Shown piece after piece: positions 16,872 through 26,066 of a DNA stretch of 64,000 bases. Each line of letters begins with the position of its first letter. Position 1 is the stretch's first letter. The position numbers were made by a program, and so were the translations under genes. This DNA comes from PXAP01 sp964421595. Its GTDB lineage: Bacteria; Bacteroidota; Bacteroidia; Bacteroidales; PUMT01. A model generated the notes under the pieces. That model saw nothing but the letters and a program-made list of their open reading frames with translations. It was not told the origin of the DNA and did not search any database. The stretch spans positions 24,748 through 88,747 of the forward strand of contig CAYQXY010000018.1 in NCBI GenBank assembly GCA_964421595.1, in the 5' to 3' direction.

Positions 16872-17779
16872 AAGAAAAACAGGTGCAGTCTCAACCCGTC
16901 ATATCTATTGTATTCCAGGGCTGGTGCTGGAGTTTTAAGGAAATTAAGGGCCTTCAAAATACTTTTCACTGTTCTTGATTTTGTATGTATTTTTGAGAGA
17001 TCAATATCAGGAGCAAGGAAAAATTGCCTGTACCTCAGGGGATCAGCTATCCCATCAGATATGTAACTGTCTGAATAACCGCCCAGCATTCCATTTGCAC
17101 TGTAGCCAAACGCGATGTTAAGCCAGTCTGGGATCACCCCTGGAATTCCTGTCAGATCAGATATGTTTGCAGATATCCAGTAAGCCTGTCCGTTGTAATC
17201 CTTCAACATTCTTTCCGGAAGGTTTCTCCCAAGCATTTCGGGCCGGTATTGTGCAAGTGAGCTGTGCCTGTATGAATATTTAATTCTGATGGTCTGGCGG
17301 CCGGTTAATAGTTCCTGCGAAACTGCGAGTCCCGTACCGGCAAAATTTGCAGCCATATCGGCAATGGAAAAGCCCCATTCGGCAGAAAATCCGTCAAGAA
17401 CTTCGATCACTGAAAGAAAAACCGGTCCGTACAAACTCCCGTACCATACTGCCCGGGTATTACCCATGCCAGTATTTCTTATTAACTCTATTCCGGCAAG
17501 ACTGAGTGCATAGGATGTAAAAAAATGACCGGCCTTGTCCATCTGCAGCCATTCTCCGGAATCATCGTAAAAGTGAAATGAGGAACGGTCGTGATTTTTG
17601 TACCACGCTTCATTCAACAGGATTGTCATGCCTGCGAGATTTATTGCAGAGGCAGCAAGAGTATAATTTAATTTTTTTCTGTTTAATAAATCAAATTGAA
17701 CAGTATCTGCAGGCCAGGAGGCTTGCACCGAGGCAAATGCAATAAAAGCCAGGGCGATAACTTTGATTTTTCTTACCAA
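16868..17779 (-). CDS. DUF2279 family envelope protein
   Basis: A 303-residue exported protein: hydrophobic signal sequence about 1-22, then an alpha-helical region resembling DUF2279/YfiM, including KAGHFFTSYALSLAGIELI and VIEVLDGFSAEWGFSIADM, with short glycine-rich hydrophobic helices. The C-terminal third (about 180-303) looks strand-rich. Function unknown. It is on the opposite strand to the DUF4924 gene and followed upstream by the DUF3078 gene on the same strand. Confidence 0.7.
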   Translation of the reverse strand: MVRKIKVIALAFIAFASVQASWPADTVQFDLLNRKKLNYTLAASAINLAGMTILLNEAWYKNHDRSSFHFYDDSGEWLQMDKAGHFFTSYALSLAGIELIRNTGMGNTRAVWYGSLYGPVFLSVIEVLDGFSAEWGFSIADMAANFAGTGLAVSQELLTGRQTIRIKYSYRHSSLAQYRPEMLGRNLPERMLKDYNGQAYWISANISDLTGIPGVIPDWLNIAFGYSANGMLGGYSDSYISDGIADPLRYRQFFLAPDIDLSKIHTKSRTVKSILKALNFLKTPAPALEYNRYDGLRLHLFFF

Positions 17780-17845
17780 GCATCTGATTTTAGTACAAGT
17801 ACTTGTAACATACTGATATTTACAAGATTTTTTAAACTGTTCATT

Positions 17846-19006
17846 TTAAAACCGGTATGAGAAGCCAAGGCCGAATACCTGTTTTATCTGCACTCTCGGA
17901 CCGGTTGTGCCTACCAGAACGCCTTCTTCAAAAACATTTACCCTCGTACTTTCGTCATACATCATCTGTAACAATAAATTAGCTGAAATATAACGGTTTA
18001 CCTGCATATTGATTCGGGTATCGGAGTTGACATCAAAATTCTGAGGCTTATCTGCGTAATTTGAGAATAATTCAAGTCTGGAGGTAACGGTGATGTTTTC
18101 CATAAGGGTTGCCCTGAACTGCACCCTTACAAATCCCCCGAATTCATATTTTACATTCTCACCATCTTCAACGCCATAATTACTGGTAAGTTCTTCATCA
18201 TAAACCAAAGTGATTTTTCCGGCCAGGGGAGAGAGGTAAAAATTCAGGTTCTCATCGAATTTATGATCCATCCCGAGTGATAAACTAATGAATGCAGGAG
18301 CAAGGAAGTCTGATATTTTAGGGTCTTCCGGTTTTTTAAAACCAGGTGCCATCTGGGTCCGGAAGTTAAAAAGAGAACTGTAAAACCAGTTTTCAGATGC
18401 CCTTCGCCCGTATTTTGTAGAGAAATCTATTTTGTCATCACTCTTAACTGTCGGTTTATCAGATTGCTTTATCTTACCAAAACCCAGATCCAGGGTATTC
18501 TCCCAGGTCACACCACCATCGGGCGATTTATACCTGGCAAAAAGATTAAGATAGGAATTAAAGGAGAAGGATTCAGTTCCTCCGGCAGCCCAGTTGGAAA
18601 GAGATATTTGTGAGAAATTCAGCGCTGTCTGGCCTCCCTTCTCCCAGTTTGAAGGTGCAGGCTCTTCTTCAGGTTCAGGTATTTGCTCTGACTTAGATTC
18701 CATAAGGGCGAGAGATGTGGTATCGGCGGCTATCATGCTTGTATCGGCGCTGACATTTTCGGTGACAGAAAGTGAATCAGTAACGGTGACCTGACCCTCC
18801 AATGATAGAGAATCGATCTGAAGACTGTTTGCTGCTGAATCGACTGCAACCGTTATTGTGTCATTTGCAGTCTTATCCTTGTCATCTCCGGCCAGTGATT
18901 CTTCATATGTAAATCTGAGGACTTTTGTGTCATTTCTTTGTGAATACAGAGAGTTAAAGATTAGAAAAAGGACCAGTATTAAAACAGTGCTTTTTGATAT
19001 GTTCAT
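17846..19006 (-). CDS. DUF3078 family outer-membrane protein
   Basis: A 386-residue exported protein. Signal peptide about 1-22, then a long low-complexity linker rich in Asp, Ser, Thr and Glu (about 30-120). A DUF3078-type barrel follows, beginning WEKGGQTALNFSQISLSNW and continuing with regular strands to a C-terminal phenylalanine (LGFSYRF), the Bam signature. Function unknown; the acidic linker may span peptidoglycan or reach into the periplasm. Upstream on the same strand is a flavin reductase gene, about 65 bp away. Confidence 0.8.
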   Translation of the reverse strand: MNISKSTVLILVLFLIFNSLYSQRNDTKVLRFTYEESLAGDDKDKTANDTITVAVDSAANSLQIDSLSLEGQVTVTDSLSVTENVSADTSMIAADTTSLALMESKSEQIPEPEEEPAPSNWEKGGQTALNFSQISLSNWAAGGTESFSFNSYLNLFARYKSPDGGVTWENTLDLGFGKIKQSDKPTVKSDDKIDFSTKYGRRASENWFYSSLFNFRTQMAPGFKKPEDPKISDFLAPAFISLSLGMDHKFDENLNFYLSPLAGKITLVYDEELTSNYGVEDGENVKYEFGGFVRVQFRATLMENITVTSRLELFSNYADKPQNFDVNSDTRINMQVNRYISANLLLQMMYDESTRVNVFEEGVLVGTTGPRVQIKQVFGLGFSYRF

Positions 19007-19071
19007 ATGATATTTATTTTTTATTCAGTAAAAACAGCCATAAGTTAAACTCTATTCTCAGGCATATGTGC

Positions 19072-19587
19072 TCATGTTCTTGACATACAGGTGATTAATT
19101 CGCCAATAAACATAAAATGATGATCTTTATCCTTGTAGTGTTTCCTGTCAAATTCTTTCATTATGAAACCTTCGGAATTGATCCGGTCACGGTAAATTTT
19201 ATGGCACTCCATGTAAAGATCTGCCTGTTTAAAAAATACTCCTTTATTATCTGTTTCAACAGGAATGAGCCCGGTTTCTGCAATTTTATCAGTGTCCCTT
19301 CCTGAAACAGAACCGCAAATATTAAGTATATCCCTGTACTCTTCACCAAAAACAGAAAGAGTGAAATATTCCTGGTTTTCAATAAAACCTAATGTGTGTC
19401 TTTGAGGCCTTACGAATATAAATGCTACAGGCTTATTCCAAAGAATGCCAAATCCGCCCCAACTGGCAGTCATTGTATTAAAATATCCCAAACTGCCGGC
19501 AGTTATCAGCATCCAGTCATCATCCAGCAAAGAAAACAGATTCCGGTCGAGTTCTTTTATATTTAATGGCTTGAATATATTGCTCAT
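19072..19587 (-). CDS. Flavin reductase family protein
   Basis: A 171-residue cytoplasmic flavin-binding protein of the flavin-reductase-like split-barrel family. Recognisable features: WMLITAGSLGYFNTMTASWGG, PVAFIFVRPQRHTLGFIE and YFTLSVFG, which form the FMN-binding face. Bacteroidota carry several such proteins of unknown substrate. No partner monooxygenase lies next to it. Confidence 0.82.
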   Translation of the reverse strand: MSNIFKPLNIKELDRNLFSLLDDDWMLITAGSLGYFNTMTASWGGFGILWNKPVAFIFVRPQRHTLGFIENQEYFTLSVFGEEYRDILNICGSVSGRDTDKIAETGLIPVETDNKGVFFKQADLYMECHKIYRDRINSEGFIMKEFDRKHYKDKDHHFMFIGELITCMSRT

Positions 19588-19961
19588 ACAGGGGGAATTT
19601 CAAAATATCAGACAGTTTTCATCCGGCTAAAATACAAATATTACTATAAAATGTATATGAAGTTATATCTAAGAATTGTTATGGAACCTGAAAAAGGTCT
19701 TCCTGGTAAAAGTTGTTATCTATTTCATGGGTATTCTGAGAATTAATTATAATGAATATGAATTAGTATGAATTATTTTCTTACTGAATTGACAATCAAT
19801 TTATGCAGGGAAAGCAAACCAGTTATTTTATTTTGATTTCTAACCGGTAAGTTGCAAGTGCCAGAGATTGGATTTTTTGAAATTATAATTATCTTGTCAC
19901 GTCAATACGGCCAGTTTTCTTCACTCGTTTCCGTACGGTCATACATTGAATTTTAGTAATC
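19588..19961. other. Intergenic region, no recognisable feature
   Basis: About 370 bp between divergent genes, AT-rich, with a short degenerate repeat of ATGAATTA near 19750-19780. I see no RNA gene or coding frame. Confidence 0.5.
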
Positions 19962-21320
19962 ATGGACCAGCATATTAACCCGGGTCGTGATACCCGGAAA
20001 TATTCAATTATTAAAGCAATTGCCAGGATCGTATTTTACCTTTTTTACAGGAAAATCCATATTTCCGGTAAGGAAAATATACCGGAAGGCGGAAGTATTA
20101 TTTTTGCAGCCAATCACCAGAATGCCCTGATGGATGCACTTGCAGTTATCTTCACCAATCAATACCAGCCGGTATACCTCGCAAGAGCTGATATCTTCAA
20201 AAATCCATTTATAGCAAGGATTCTTGGTGTATTTAAAATGATGCCTGTATACCGCTTCAGGGATGGAATGGATACTATGGGACAAAACCATGACACTTTT
20301 GAAAGTACTTCAAGGGTTCTCGGATCAGGTGGTTGCATTGGAATCATGCCTGAAGGCAACCATGGAGATCAAAAACGGTTAAGAGTGCTGAAGAAAGGGA
20401 TTTTTCGAATTGCATTCAAAGCTGGTGAAAACAGTTCGTCAGCAGATATAAAAATAGTCCCGGTAGGCCTTGATTACAGCAAGCCAGCAGGATTCTATGA
20501 GGAACTCATTGTAAATTATGGCAGACCCCTGCTGGTTTCTGATTATATGGAGTTGTATAACGGACACCCGCAAAAGGGTATAAATGAAATGAAGAATGAT
20601 CTTTCTGAATCAATGCGCACATTGATCATTGATATTAAGGATGAGCTCAATTATGATAATGATAAATTGCTGATGGAACTTGGGAATCAGGTTTCTGAGG
20701 TTGGAGACCGGAGCAAGCCTGACATTTTCAGAAAATTTAAATTTTCAAGAGCTTTTTGTAATTGTTTGTACGAATTCTTTGATAAACATCCTGATCAGGC
20801 AGCAGATATCAGGTCAGACAGCCGGCGTCTTAATGAATTGCTCGATAATCACGGATTTTCTGCCCGGTCAACAGTAAATCTCAGTAAAGCCGGATTGCTT
20901 TTTGCCAGGATAAAGTTGATTCTTTGTTTTCCTGTATATATGACGGGTGCCCTGTTGCATCTTCTGCCGGTTGCAATTATTCATTACAGACTGAAGGCAA
21001 TTAAGGATACTCAGTTCATGAGTTCAGTCAAGTTCGTACTGGGTTTATTTCTCGTTCCCTTAAACTACATCATTCTGTTTTTTCTGCTTATTTACTTTTT
21101 TACACCAGTTGTTTCAGTCGCAATCCTGGCATTTGTTCCGGTTTCCGGATTCCTTGCTTATTCCTGTTTCAAGCATTCAATAAAGCTAAAAGAAGTTATA
21201 ATTTATAATACAAAATGCAGAAATGAAAAAAAACTTGCTGAAACTATAGGCGACCTGAGATTAAATATTATAGATAAACTTCAACCGGTTCTCACACAAG
21301 CAGAAGAAAAGCAAAAATAA
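19962..21320 (+). CDS. PlsC-type 1-acyl-glycerol-3-phosphate acyltransferase with C-terminal membrane segments
   Basis: Predicted membrane acyltransferase of phospholipid or lipid A-like synthesis. The acyltransferase domain spans about 25-220 with the catalytic H-x4-D motif NHQNALMD (His52, Asp58) and the glycerophosphate-binding motif MPEGNHG. After a linker of about 90 residues the protein has two or three strongly hydrophobic stretches (about 315-345 and 355-405). At 452 residues it is nearly twice the usual PlsC length; the long form occurs in Bacteroidota. The precise acyl acceptor cannot be told from sequence. Confidence 0.85.
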   Translation: MDQHINPGRDTRKYSIIKAIARIVFYLFYRKIHISGKENIPEGGSIIFAANHQNALMDALAVIFTNQYQPVYLARADIFKNPFIARILGVFKMMPVYRFRDGMDTMGQNHDTFESTSRVLGSGGCIGIMPEGNHGDQKRLRVLKKGIFRIAFKAGENSSSADIKIVPVGLDYSKPAGFYEELIVNYGRPLLVSDYMELYNGHPQKGINEMKNDLSESMRTLIIDIKDELNYDNDKLLMELGNQVSEVGDRSKPDIFRKFKFSRAFCNCLYEFFDKHPDQAADIRSDSRRLNELLDNHGFSARSTVNLSKAGLLFARIKLILCFPVYMTGALLHLLPVAIIHYRLKAIKDTQFMSSVKFVLGLFLVPLNYIILFFLLIYFFTPVVSVAILAFVPVSGFLAYSCFKHSIKLKEVIIYNTKCRNEKKLAETIGDLRLNIIDKLQPVLTQAEEKQK

Positions 21321-21474
21321 ATGATCGTAAAATCAGTTTATTATGCAGAAAATGATTATAATTGCCTTCGGTAATGTTTAGGTACTTAACCTCTAAAGTC
21401 TGCAGACAAAAGGGTTCAGTGCCATTTTTTGATTTATATTATCTTATTTATTGTTTATTTTTTCACTTAAATTA

Positions 21475-22989
21475 ATGAGTAAAAAGAGAATTTTTAAAAT
21501 TGGAGGCAAGTACCTGATAATATTGTCTGCCATCCTTACAGCATCGTTTCTTTATATGGGCGACCGGATCGTGCGCTATACATCAACCAATGAGTTTTGT
21601 TATTCATGCCATGCGCATCCTCATGCCGAGGATTCATGGAGACAATCAGCACATTATGATAACAAATCAGGGATGTATGTGCAATGTGCACAATGCCATC
21701 TTCCGCCTCCGGGTGATTTGAATTATTTGCTTGCAAAAGCTAAACATGGTTCACATGATGTTTATGCACAGATTTTCAAAGATCCTGAATCAATAAACTG
21801 GGAAGCTAAAAGAACTGTTGAAGAGGCTGTTAACTTCACATATGACGAGTCCTGTGTCAAATGTCATCAGAATTTATTTCCAATGCAGCTGACTACTGAC
21901 GGACAGCAGGCTCACCTCTACTACAACCAGAATAAGGATGATTTGAGCTGCCTGAACTGCCATCTGCATGTCGGCCACTATTCTGACCTTGTCCAGAAAG
22001 GTGTTGAATTCGGAACTGATGAAGCTGATGCAGAGATATATACTGAGCCAGCCGTGGTTGAGGAATTCACAGATTTTACTGAGACAATACCCGGTTCTTC
22101 TGTCAGTTTCGATATGATTGCCATTCCTGGCGGGACCTTCGAAATGGGAAGTCCACAGAGTGAACCTTATCGTAAAGAAGACGAGGGCCCTGTGAGAGAG
22201 GTCCGGATAAGCCCTTTCTTTATGGGTAAAGTCGAGGTAAGCTGGGATGAATTTCTCGTTTTCTATAATTCAACTGCCGCAGCAGGCAGGCAGGATAATG
22301 TATATGCTACCAACCTGGGAGAAGTGGATGCGATCAGCGGCCCGACTCCACCATGGGGACTACCTGATCAGGGCTGGGGTATGGGCTCACGTCCGGCAAT
22401 TACCATGACCTGGCATGCAGCAGCGACTTATTGTGAGTGGTTGTCTGCAGTAACTGGAAAGACCTACAGACTTCCTACCGAAGCTGAATGGGAGTACGCG
22501 GCGAGGGCGGGGACTGAGGGGCCTTACTTTTTCGAAGGTGATCCCAGAAAGTTCAGCCGTGACCGGTTTCTTAACCGTCTGTTCGGAGCTGATACTGCTG
22601 TAATTAATTCATATATTATCTATAGCGAAAACAGTCTTGCACGTACCCAGGAGCCTGGTTCGGTCTGGCCCAACCCCTTCGGACTTGAACATATGCTTGG
22701 GAATGTTTATGAATTTACCTCCGACTGGTATGCGCCGGATGCTTATTCTATGTATCCTGAAGGTGTAATTACTGATCCGCGCGGACCTGATTCCGGCGAG
22801 GAAAGGGTTATCAGAGGCGGATCATTCAGTTCCGATGCAGGTGAGGTCAGGGTTTCTGCACGAAGCCATACACGACATACTGCATGGCAAATGACTGACC
22901 CGCAAATACCAAAGAGTGTATGGTGGTACACCGATACAAAGGAAGTCGGATTCAGGGTCGTTTGTGAATGGGATGACCGGAATGAATAA
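21475..22989 (+). CDS. Tetraheme cytochrome c (NapC/NrfH-like) fused to SUMF1-like domain
   Basis: From the ATG at 21475 the protein has 504 residues. An N-terminal membrane anchor (about 12-28) is followed by four CXXCH haem motifs at 42-46, 71-75, 127-131 and 159-163, in the spacing and context of NapC/NrfH quinol-oxidising cytochromes. From about 205 to the end is a SUMF1/FGE-like domain: IPGGTFEMGSPQSEPYRKED, LPTEAEWEYAARAG, GNVYEFTSDWY, RVIRGGSFSSDA and VGFRVVCEW. The two cysteines used by true formylglycine-generating enzyme are absent after the RGGS motif, so sulfatase activation is unlikely. A short acidic linker joins the halves. The next gene is an exported oxidoreductase 65 bp away, suggesting one extracytoplasmic redox system. 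A TTG-started extension to 21451 is possible but unneeded. Confidence 0.85.
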   Translation: MSKKRIFKIGGKYLIILSAILTASFLYMGDRIVRYTSTNEFCYSCHAHPHAEDSWRQSAHYDNKSGMYVQCAQCHLPPPGDLNYLLAKAKHGSHDVYAQIFKDPESINWEAKRTVEEAVNFTYDESCVKCHQNLFPMQLTTDGQQAHLYYNQNKDDLSCLNCHLHVGHYSDLVQKGVEFGTDEADAEIYTEPAVVEEFTDFTETIPGSSVSFDMIAIPGGTFEMGSPQSEPYRKEDEGPVREVRISPFFMGKVEVSWDEFLVFYNSTAAAGRQDNVYATNLGEVDAISGPTPPWGLPDQGWGMGSRPAITMTWHAAATYCEWLSAVTGKTYRLPTEAEWEYAARAGTEGPYFFEGDPRKFSRDRFLNRLFGADTAVINSYIIYSENSLARTQEPGSVWPNPFGLEHMLGNVYEFTSDWYAPDAYSMYPEGVITDPRGPDSGEERVIRGGSFSSDAGEVRVSARSHTRHTAWQMTDPQIPKSVWWYTDTKEVGFRVVCEWDDRNE

Positions 22990-23054
22990 TAAACAGAAGA
23001 CAGATAATATAATTGAACCTTTCTTAACCAATTAATAATTTAATTACAATCATT

Positions 23055-24395
23055 ATGGATCAAAAATCAAAAGCATTAAGCCGTCGTAAATTTCTTGGTG
23101 ATGCTGCAGCCATTAGCGCCCTTGGAGCACTTGGAGTGGGAGCAGTAGTTTCATCGTGTAATAGCAGACCTACCTATACTGCACCGGTCTTTCCTGATCA
23201 GGCCCCCGACGGGCAGTTAATAAGAGCAGGAGTAGTAGGATGCGGTGGACGCGGCACAGGCGCTGCAATAAATTTCCTTAATTCCGGGCCAAATGTGGAA
23301 GTGGTAGCAATTGGCGATGTTTTTCAGCACAGAGTAGACAGGTGCAGAAATGAACTCAGGGAGAAAAAGGGTGTTGAGATCAGTGATGAGAATGTCCATA
23401 CCGGTTTTGAAGCTTATAAAAGAGTTATTGACTCTGATGTTGATTATATTATCCTGTGTGAACCTCCGTTCTTCCGTACAACGAGTTTTGAGTATGCTGT
23501 TCAGGCCAGGAAGAATATATTTGCTGAAAAACCCGTAGCCGTTGATCCCGTGGGGGTCCGTTCGTTTATGGCTGCCGGTAAGATGGCTGAGTCGGCCGGA
23601 TTATATGTAGCTGCCGGAACACAGAGAAGGCATCAGAGAGATTATGTAAAAACCTTTGAACAGGTAAAGAACGGTGCAATAGGCGATCTAGTATCTGCAA
23701 ATTGTTACTGGAACCAGTCCAAGCTCTGGCACGTGAACAGGCAGCCTGAATGGTCAGACATGGAAGCCATGTTGCGTGACTGGGTTAACTGGACCTGGCT
23801 CTCTGGCGATCACATTGTCGAACAACATGTTCACAATATTGATGTTGTCAACTGGTATTTTGAGAAGCATCCTGTAAAAGCTGTCGGATTTGGTGGCAGA
23901 CACAGAAGGCCTACCGGCGACCAGTACGATCATTTCAGTATTGACTTTGTCTTTGATGACAACAGGCATATGCATTCTATGTGCCGCCAGATTGACGGTT
24001 GTACAAATAATGTGTCTGAGATGATCTTTGGTACAGAAGGATATACCAACGGACAAAACAAGATATGGGATTACAATGGCAACCTTACCTGGGAATATGA
24101 ATATCCAATGGGTGATGATGGCCAGAGGATGAACAGAGTGGCTGTCAGTCCTTATGACCAGACCCATATCAATCTTGTTACTGCTATTCGTACAGGTAAT
24201 TACCTTAATGAAGCTCAGAATGTTGCCGAGTCTGTCATGACAGCCATGATGGGAAGAATCTCTGCATACACCGGCAGGGAAGTGACCTGGGAAGAGATGA
24301 TGAACTCAAGCCTCAGGCTTGGACCTGAATCTCTGGAAATGGGTTCTGTTGATATTCCTGCAGTTCCACCAACTCCGGGAACAGCTCCGGCATAA
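23055..24395 (+). CDS. Tat-exported Gfo/Idh/MocA-family oxidoreductase
   Basis: A 446-residue NAD(P)-dependent-type oxidoreductase. The N-terminus has a twin-arginine signal (LSRRKFLGD, then a hydrophobic stretch) ending in SSC, which could be a lipobox. The Rossmann motif GVVGCGGRGTGA follows at about 59-70, then the EKP motif (FAEKPVAVDP) and the C-terminal sheet domain with EQHVHNIDVVNWY. Tat export implies folding with cofactor in the cytoplasm. It directly follows the cytochrome-SUMF1 gene; substrate unknown, probably a sugar or sugar-like compound by family. Confidence 0.88.
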   Translation: MDQKSKALSRRKFLGDAAAISALGALGVGAVVSSCNSRPTYTAPVFPDQAPDGQLIRAGVVGCGGRGTGAAINFLNSGPNVEVVAIGDVFQHRVDRCRNELREKKGVEISDENVHTGFEAYKRVIDSDVDYIILCEPPFFRTTSFEYAVQARKNIFAEKPVAVDPVGVRSFMAAGKMAESAGLYVAAGTQRRHQRDYVKTFEQVKNGAIGDLVSANCYWNQSKLWHVNRQPEWSDMEAMLRDWVNWTWLSGDHIVEQHVHNIDVVNWYFEKHPVKAVGFGGRHRRPTGDQYDHFSIDFVFDDNRHMHSMCRQIDGCTNNVSEMIFGTEGYTNGQNKIWDYNGNLTWEYEYPMGDDGQRMNRVAVSPYDQTHINLVTAIRTGNYLNEAQNVAESVMTAMMGRISAYTGREVTWEEMMNSSLRLGPESLEMGSVDIPAVPPTPGTAPA

Positions 24396-24414
24396 TCTGT
24401 CCAGATTTAAAAAT

Positions 24415-24446
24415 AAAAAGATCCCGCATACCTGTGGGATCTTTTT
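24415..24446 (+). terminator. Rho-independent terminator, bidirectional
   Basis: An 11-bp perfect stem, AAAAAGATCCC (24415-24425) with GGGATCTTTTT (24436-24446), and a 10-nt loop. It lies 20 bp after the oxidoreductase stop and 60 bp from the end of the convergent dipeptidase gene, so it can serve both. Confidence 0.8.
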
Positions 24447-24505
24447 ATTTTCCGGAAGGTGCTCAACCGTCAAAAATTATTTATGGTTTTGTTGGAGAAA
24501 AGGTC

Positions 24506-25726
24506 TTATAACCGTGCACGTTCAACTTCCCTGAATACTCTGATAAAGTTTCCGGCCCATATTTTTTCTATTTCTTCTTTGCTGTATCCCCGTTTTACAA
24601 GTTCAAGCGTTATGTTTCCAAGTTGTGTAACATCCCTCAGGTCATCAAGTGAACCTCCCCCGTCAAAATCAGTTCCTATACCTACATGGTCGATCCCGAT
24701 AAGGTTTACGATATGGTCAATATGATCAACAAGATCGGCTACCGTTGCAAGTTGCTGGGGATATTGCTCATTAACCGAATACCATGCTTCTCTGGCTTTC
24801 TCCATTTCTTCATCTGACAGATCAGTAAAATTATTGTACCTGTCACGCACTTCCTGGATTGCAGCATCTCTTGGCGGATTGGGAGCAGGTGTTTTCACGT
24901 ATGCACTAAGTACGCATACCTGTATTACACCGCCGTTTTCCTTCAGGGCCAGAAGCATTTTGTCATCCAGGTTCCTTGGATGATCACACAGGGCTTTTGC
25001 ATTTGAATGAGAAGCAATTACAGGGTAACTTGTGACCTCAAGTACATCATAAAAAGCCTTGTCTGATATATGGCTCACATCAACCATCATCCCAAGGCTG
25101 TTCATCCTTTTTACCACTTCGGTCCCAAATTCAGAGAGCCCCCCGTGCTCTTCACCCGACGGGTCTGTAGATGAGTCACATATATCATTATTGCGACTAT
25201 GTGAAAGGGTAATGTACCTGGCGCCTAAATCATAAAATTCATCTGTAAGAGAAAGTTCCCGGCCAATTGGGTAACCATTCTCCAATCCGATATAAACAGC
25301 CAGCTTCCCTTCTTCCCTGAGTCTGTATGCATCATCTGAAGTTAGCGCCAGGCCTGCCATTTCAGGATATTGTTCAATTGCCTGGTGAATCTGTCCGAAA
25401 ATATTAATTGCCCTTTCCTTTGCTTCAAGGTGAGCGTCGGGTGACCTTTCACCCTGGCTGAGAAATACTGCAAAGAATGCTGCATCCAGTCCCCCTTCCT
25501 TCATTCTGGGAAAATCTATCTGTCCACCTCTGTTCCCGGGATCATTAACCTGGCCTATATCAAATCCGTCTCTTCCAAGTAAAAGCGGGGTATCTGTGTG
25601 ACTGTCAAGTGTAAGTACCTGAGTATGGATCTCCCTGGCCTGTTCAGCGTGATCAATCCCGGTGCAGGAAACTGCAATTGCTATAAATACAGCATAAACA
25701 AGAAAACTATAACGTGGCATTAGCAT
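24506..25726 (-). CDS. Membrane dipeptidase (peptidase M19), lipoprotein
   Basis: A zinc-dependent dipeptidase related to renal dipeptidase. 406 residues: signal sequence with lipobox AVSC (Cys about 21), then the metal-binding LDSHTDTP (H-x-D), RGGQIDFPRMKEGGLDAAFF, MVDVSHISDKAF, VIASHSNAKALCDHPRN and GIGTDFDGGG. Probably anchored in the outer or inner membrane facing the periplasm, processing dipeptides, possibly with D-residues from cell-wall turnover. Met1 and Met3 are both possible starts. Confidence 0.92.
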   Translation of the reverse strand: MLMPRYSFLVYAVFIAIAVSCTGIDHAEQAREIHTQVLTLDSHTDTPLLLGRDGFDIGQVNDPGNRGGQIDFPRMKEGGLDAAFFAVFLSQGERSPDAHLEAKERAINIFGQIHQAIEQYPEMAGLALTSDDAYRLREEGKLAVYIGLENGYPIGRELSLTDEFYDLGARYITLSHSRNNDICDSSTDPSGEEHGGLSEFGTEVVKRMNSLGMMVDVSHISDKAFYDVLEVTSYPVIASHSNAKALCDHPRNLDDKMLLALKENGGVIQVCVLSAYVKTPAPNPPRDAAIQEVRDRYNNFTDLSDEEMEKAREAWYSVNEQYPQQLATVADLVDHIDHIVNLIGIDHVGIGTDFDGGGSLDDLRDVTQLGNITLELVKRGYSKEEIEKIWAGNFIRVFREVERARL

Positions 25727-26066
25727 TGTTTTTGATTAAAGTGCTGCTAAAATACCAATATTATTTTATCGTTGCAAAGCAAAAAATCAAATACGCTCCC
25801 TAACCATTCAGGTTTCATTCATTCATACTGGTTGCCCCCGTACTTATTGAATTATTAAGCCTTGTGCAAAAGACTGGTTCCGGAATCAAAGCAGCAAGGC
25901 TATATCAATCAATATTCCAGATATTTGCCTCTGGTATATTTAATAGTAATGTATGCAGCCGCAGTCGGATGTTGTGAATATAGCCGACCCTGACAGGTGC
26001 TTTAGTTGTTGAGTGAGATTGCAACCGGTAAATAATTATCTTTACATTTTTTATTGAAAACTCAAA
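25727..26066. other. Intergenic region between divergent genes
   Basis: About 340 bp serving as the upstream region of both the dipeptidase and the DMT transporter. I see no clear -7 box, RNA gene or repeat. Confidence 0.5.

Noticed and set aside
21475..22989. Calling the fusion a sulfatase-activating enzyme
   Set aside because: The catalytic cysteines of formylglycine-generating enzyme are absent.
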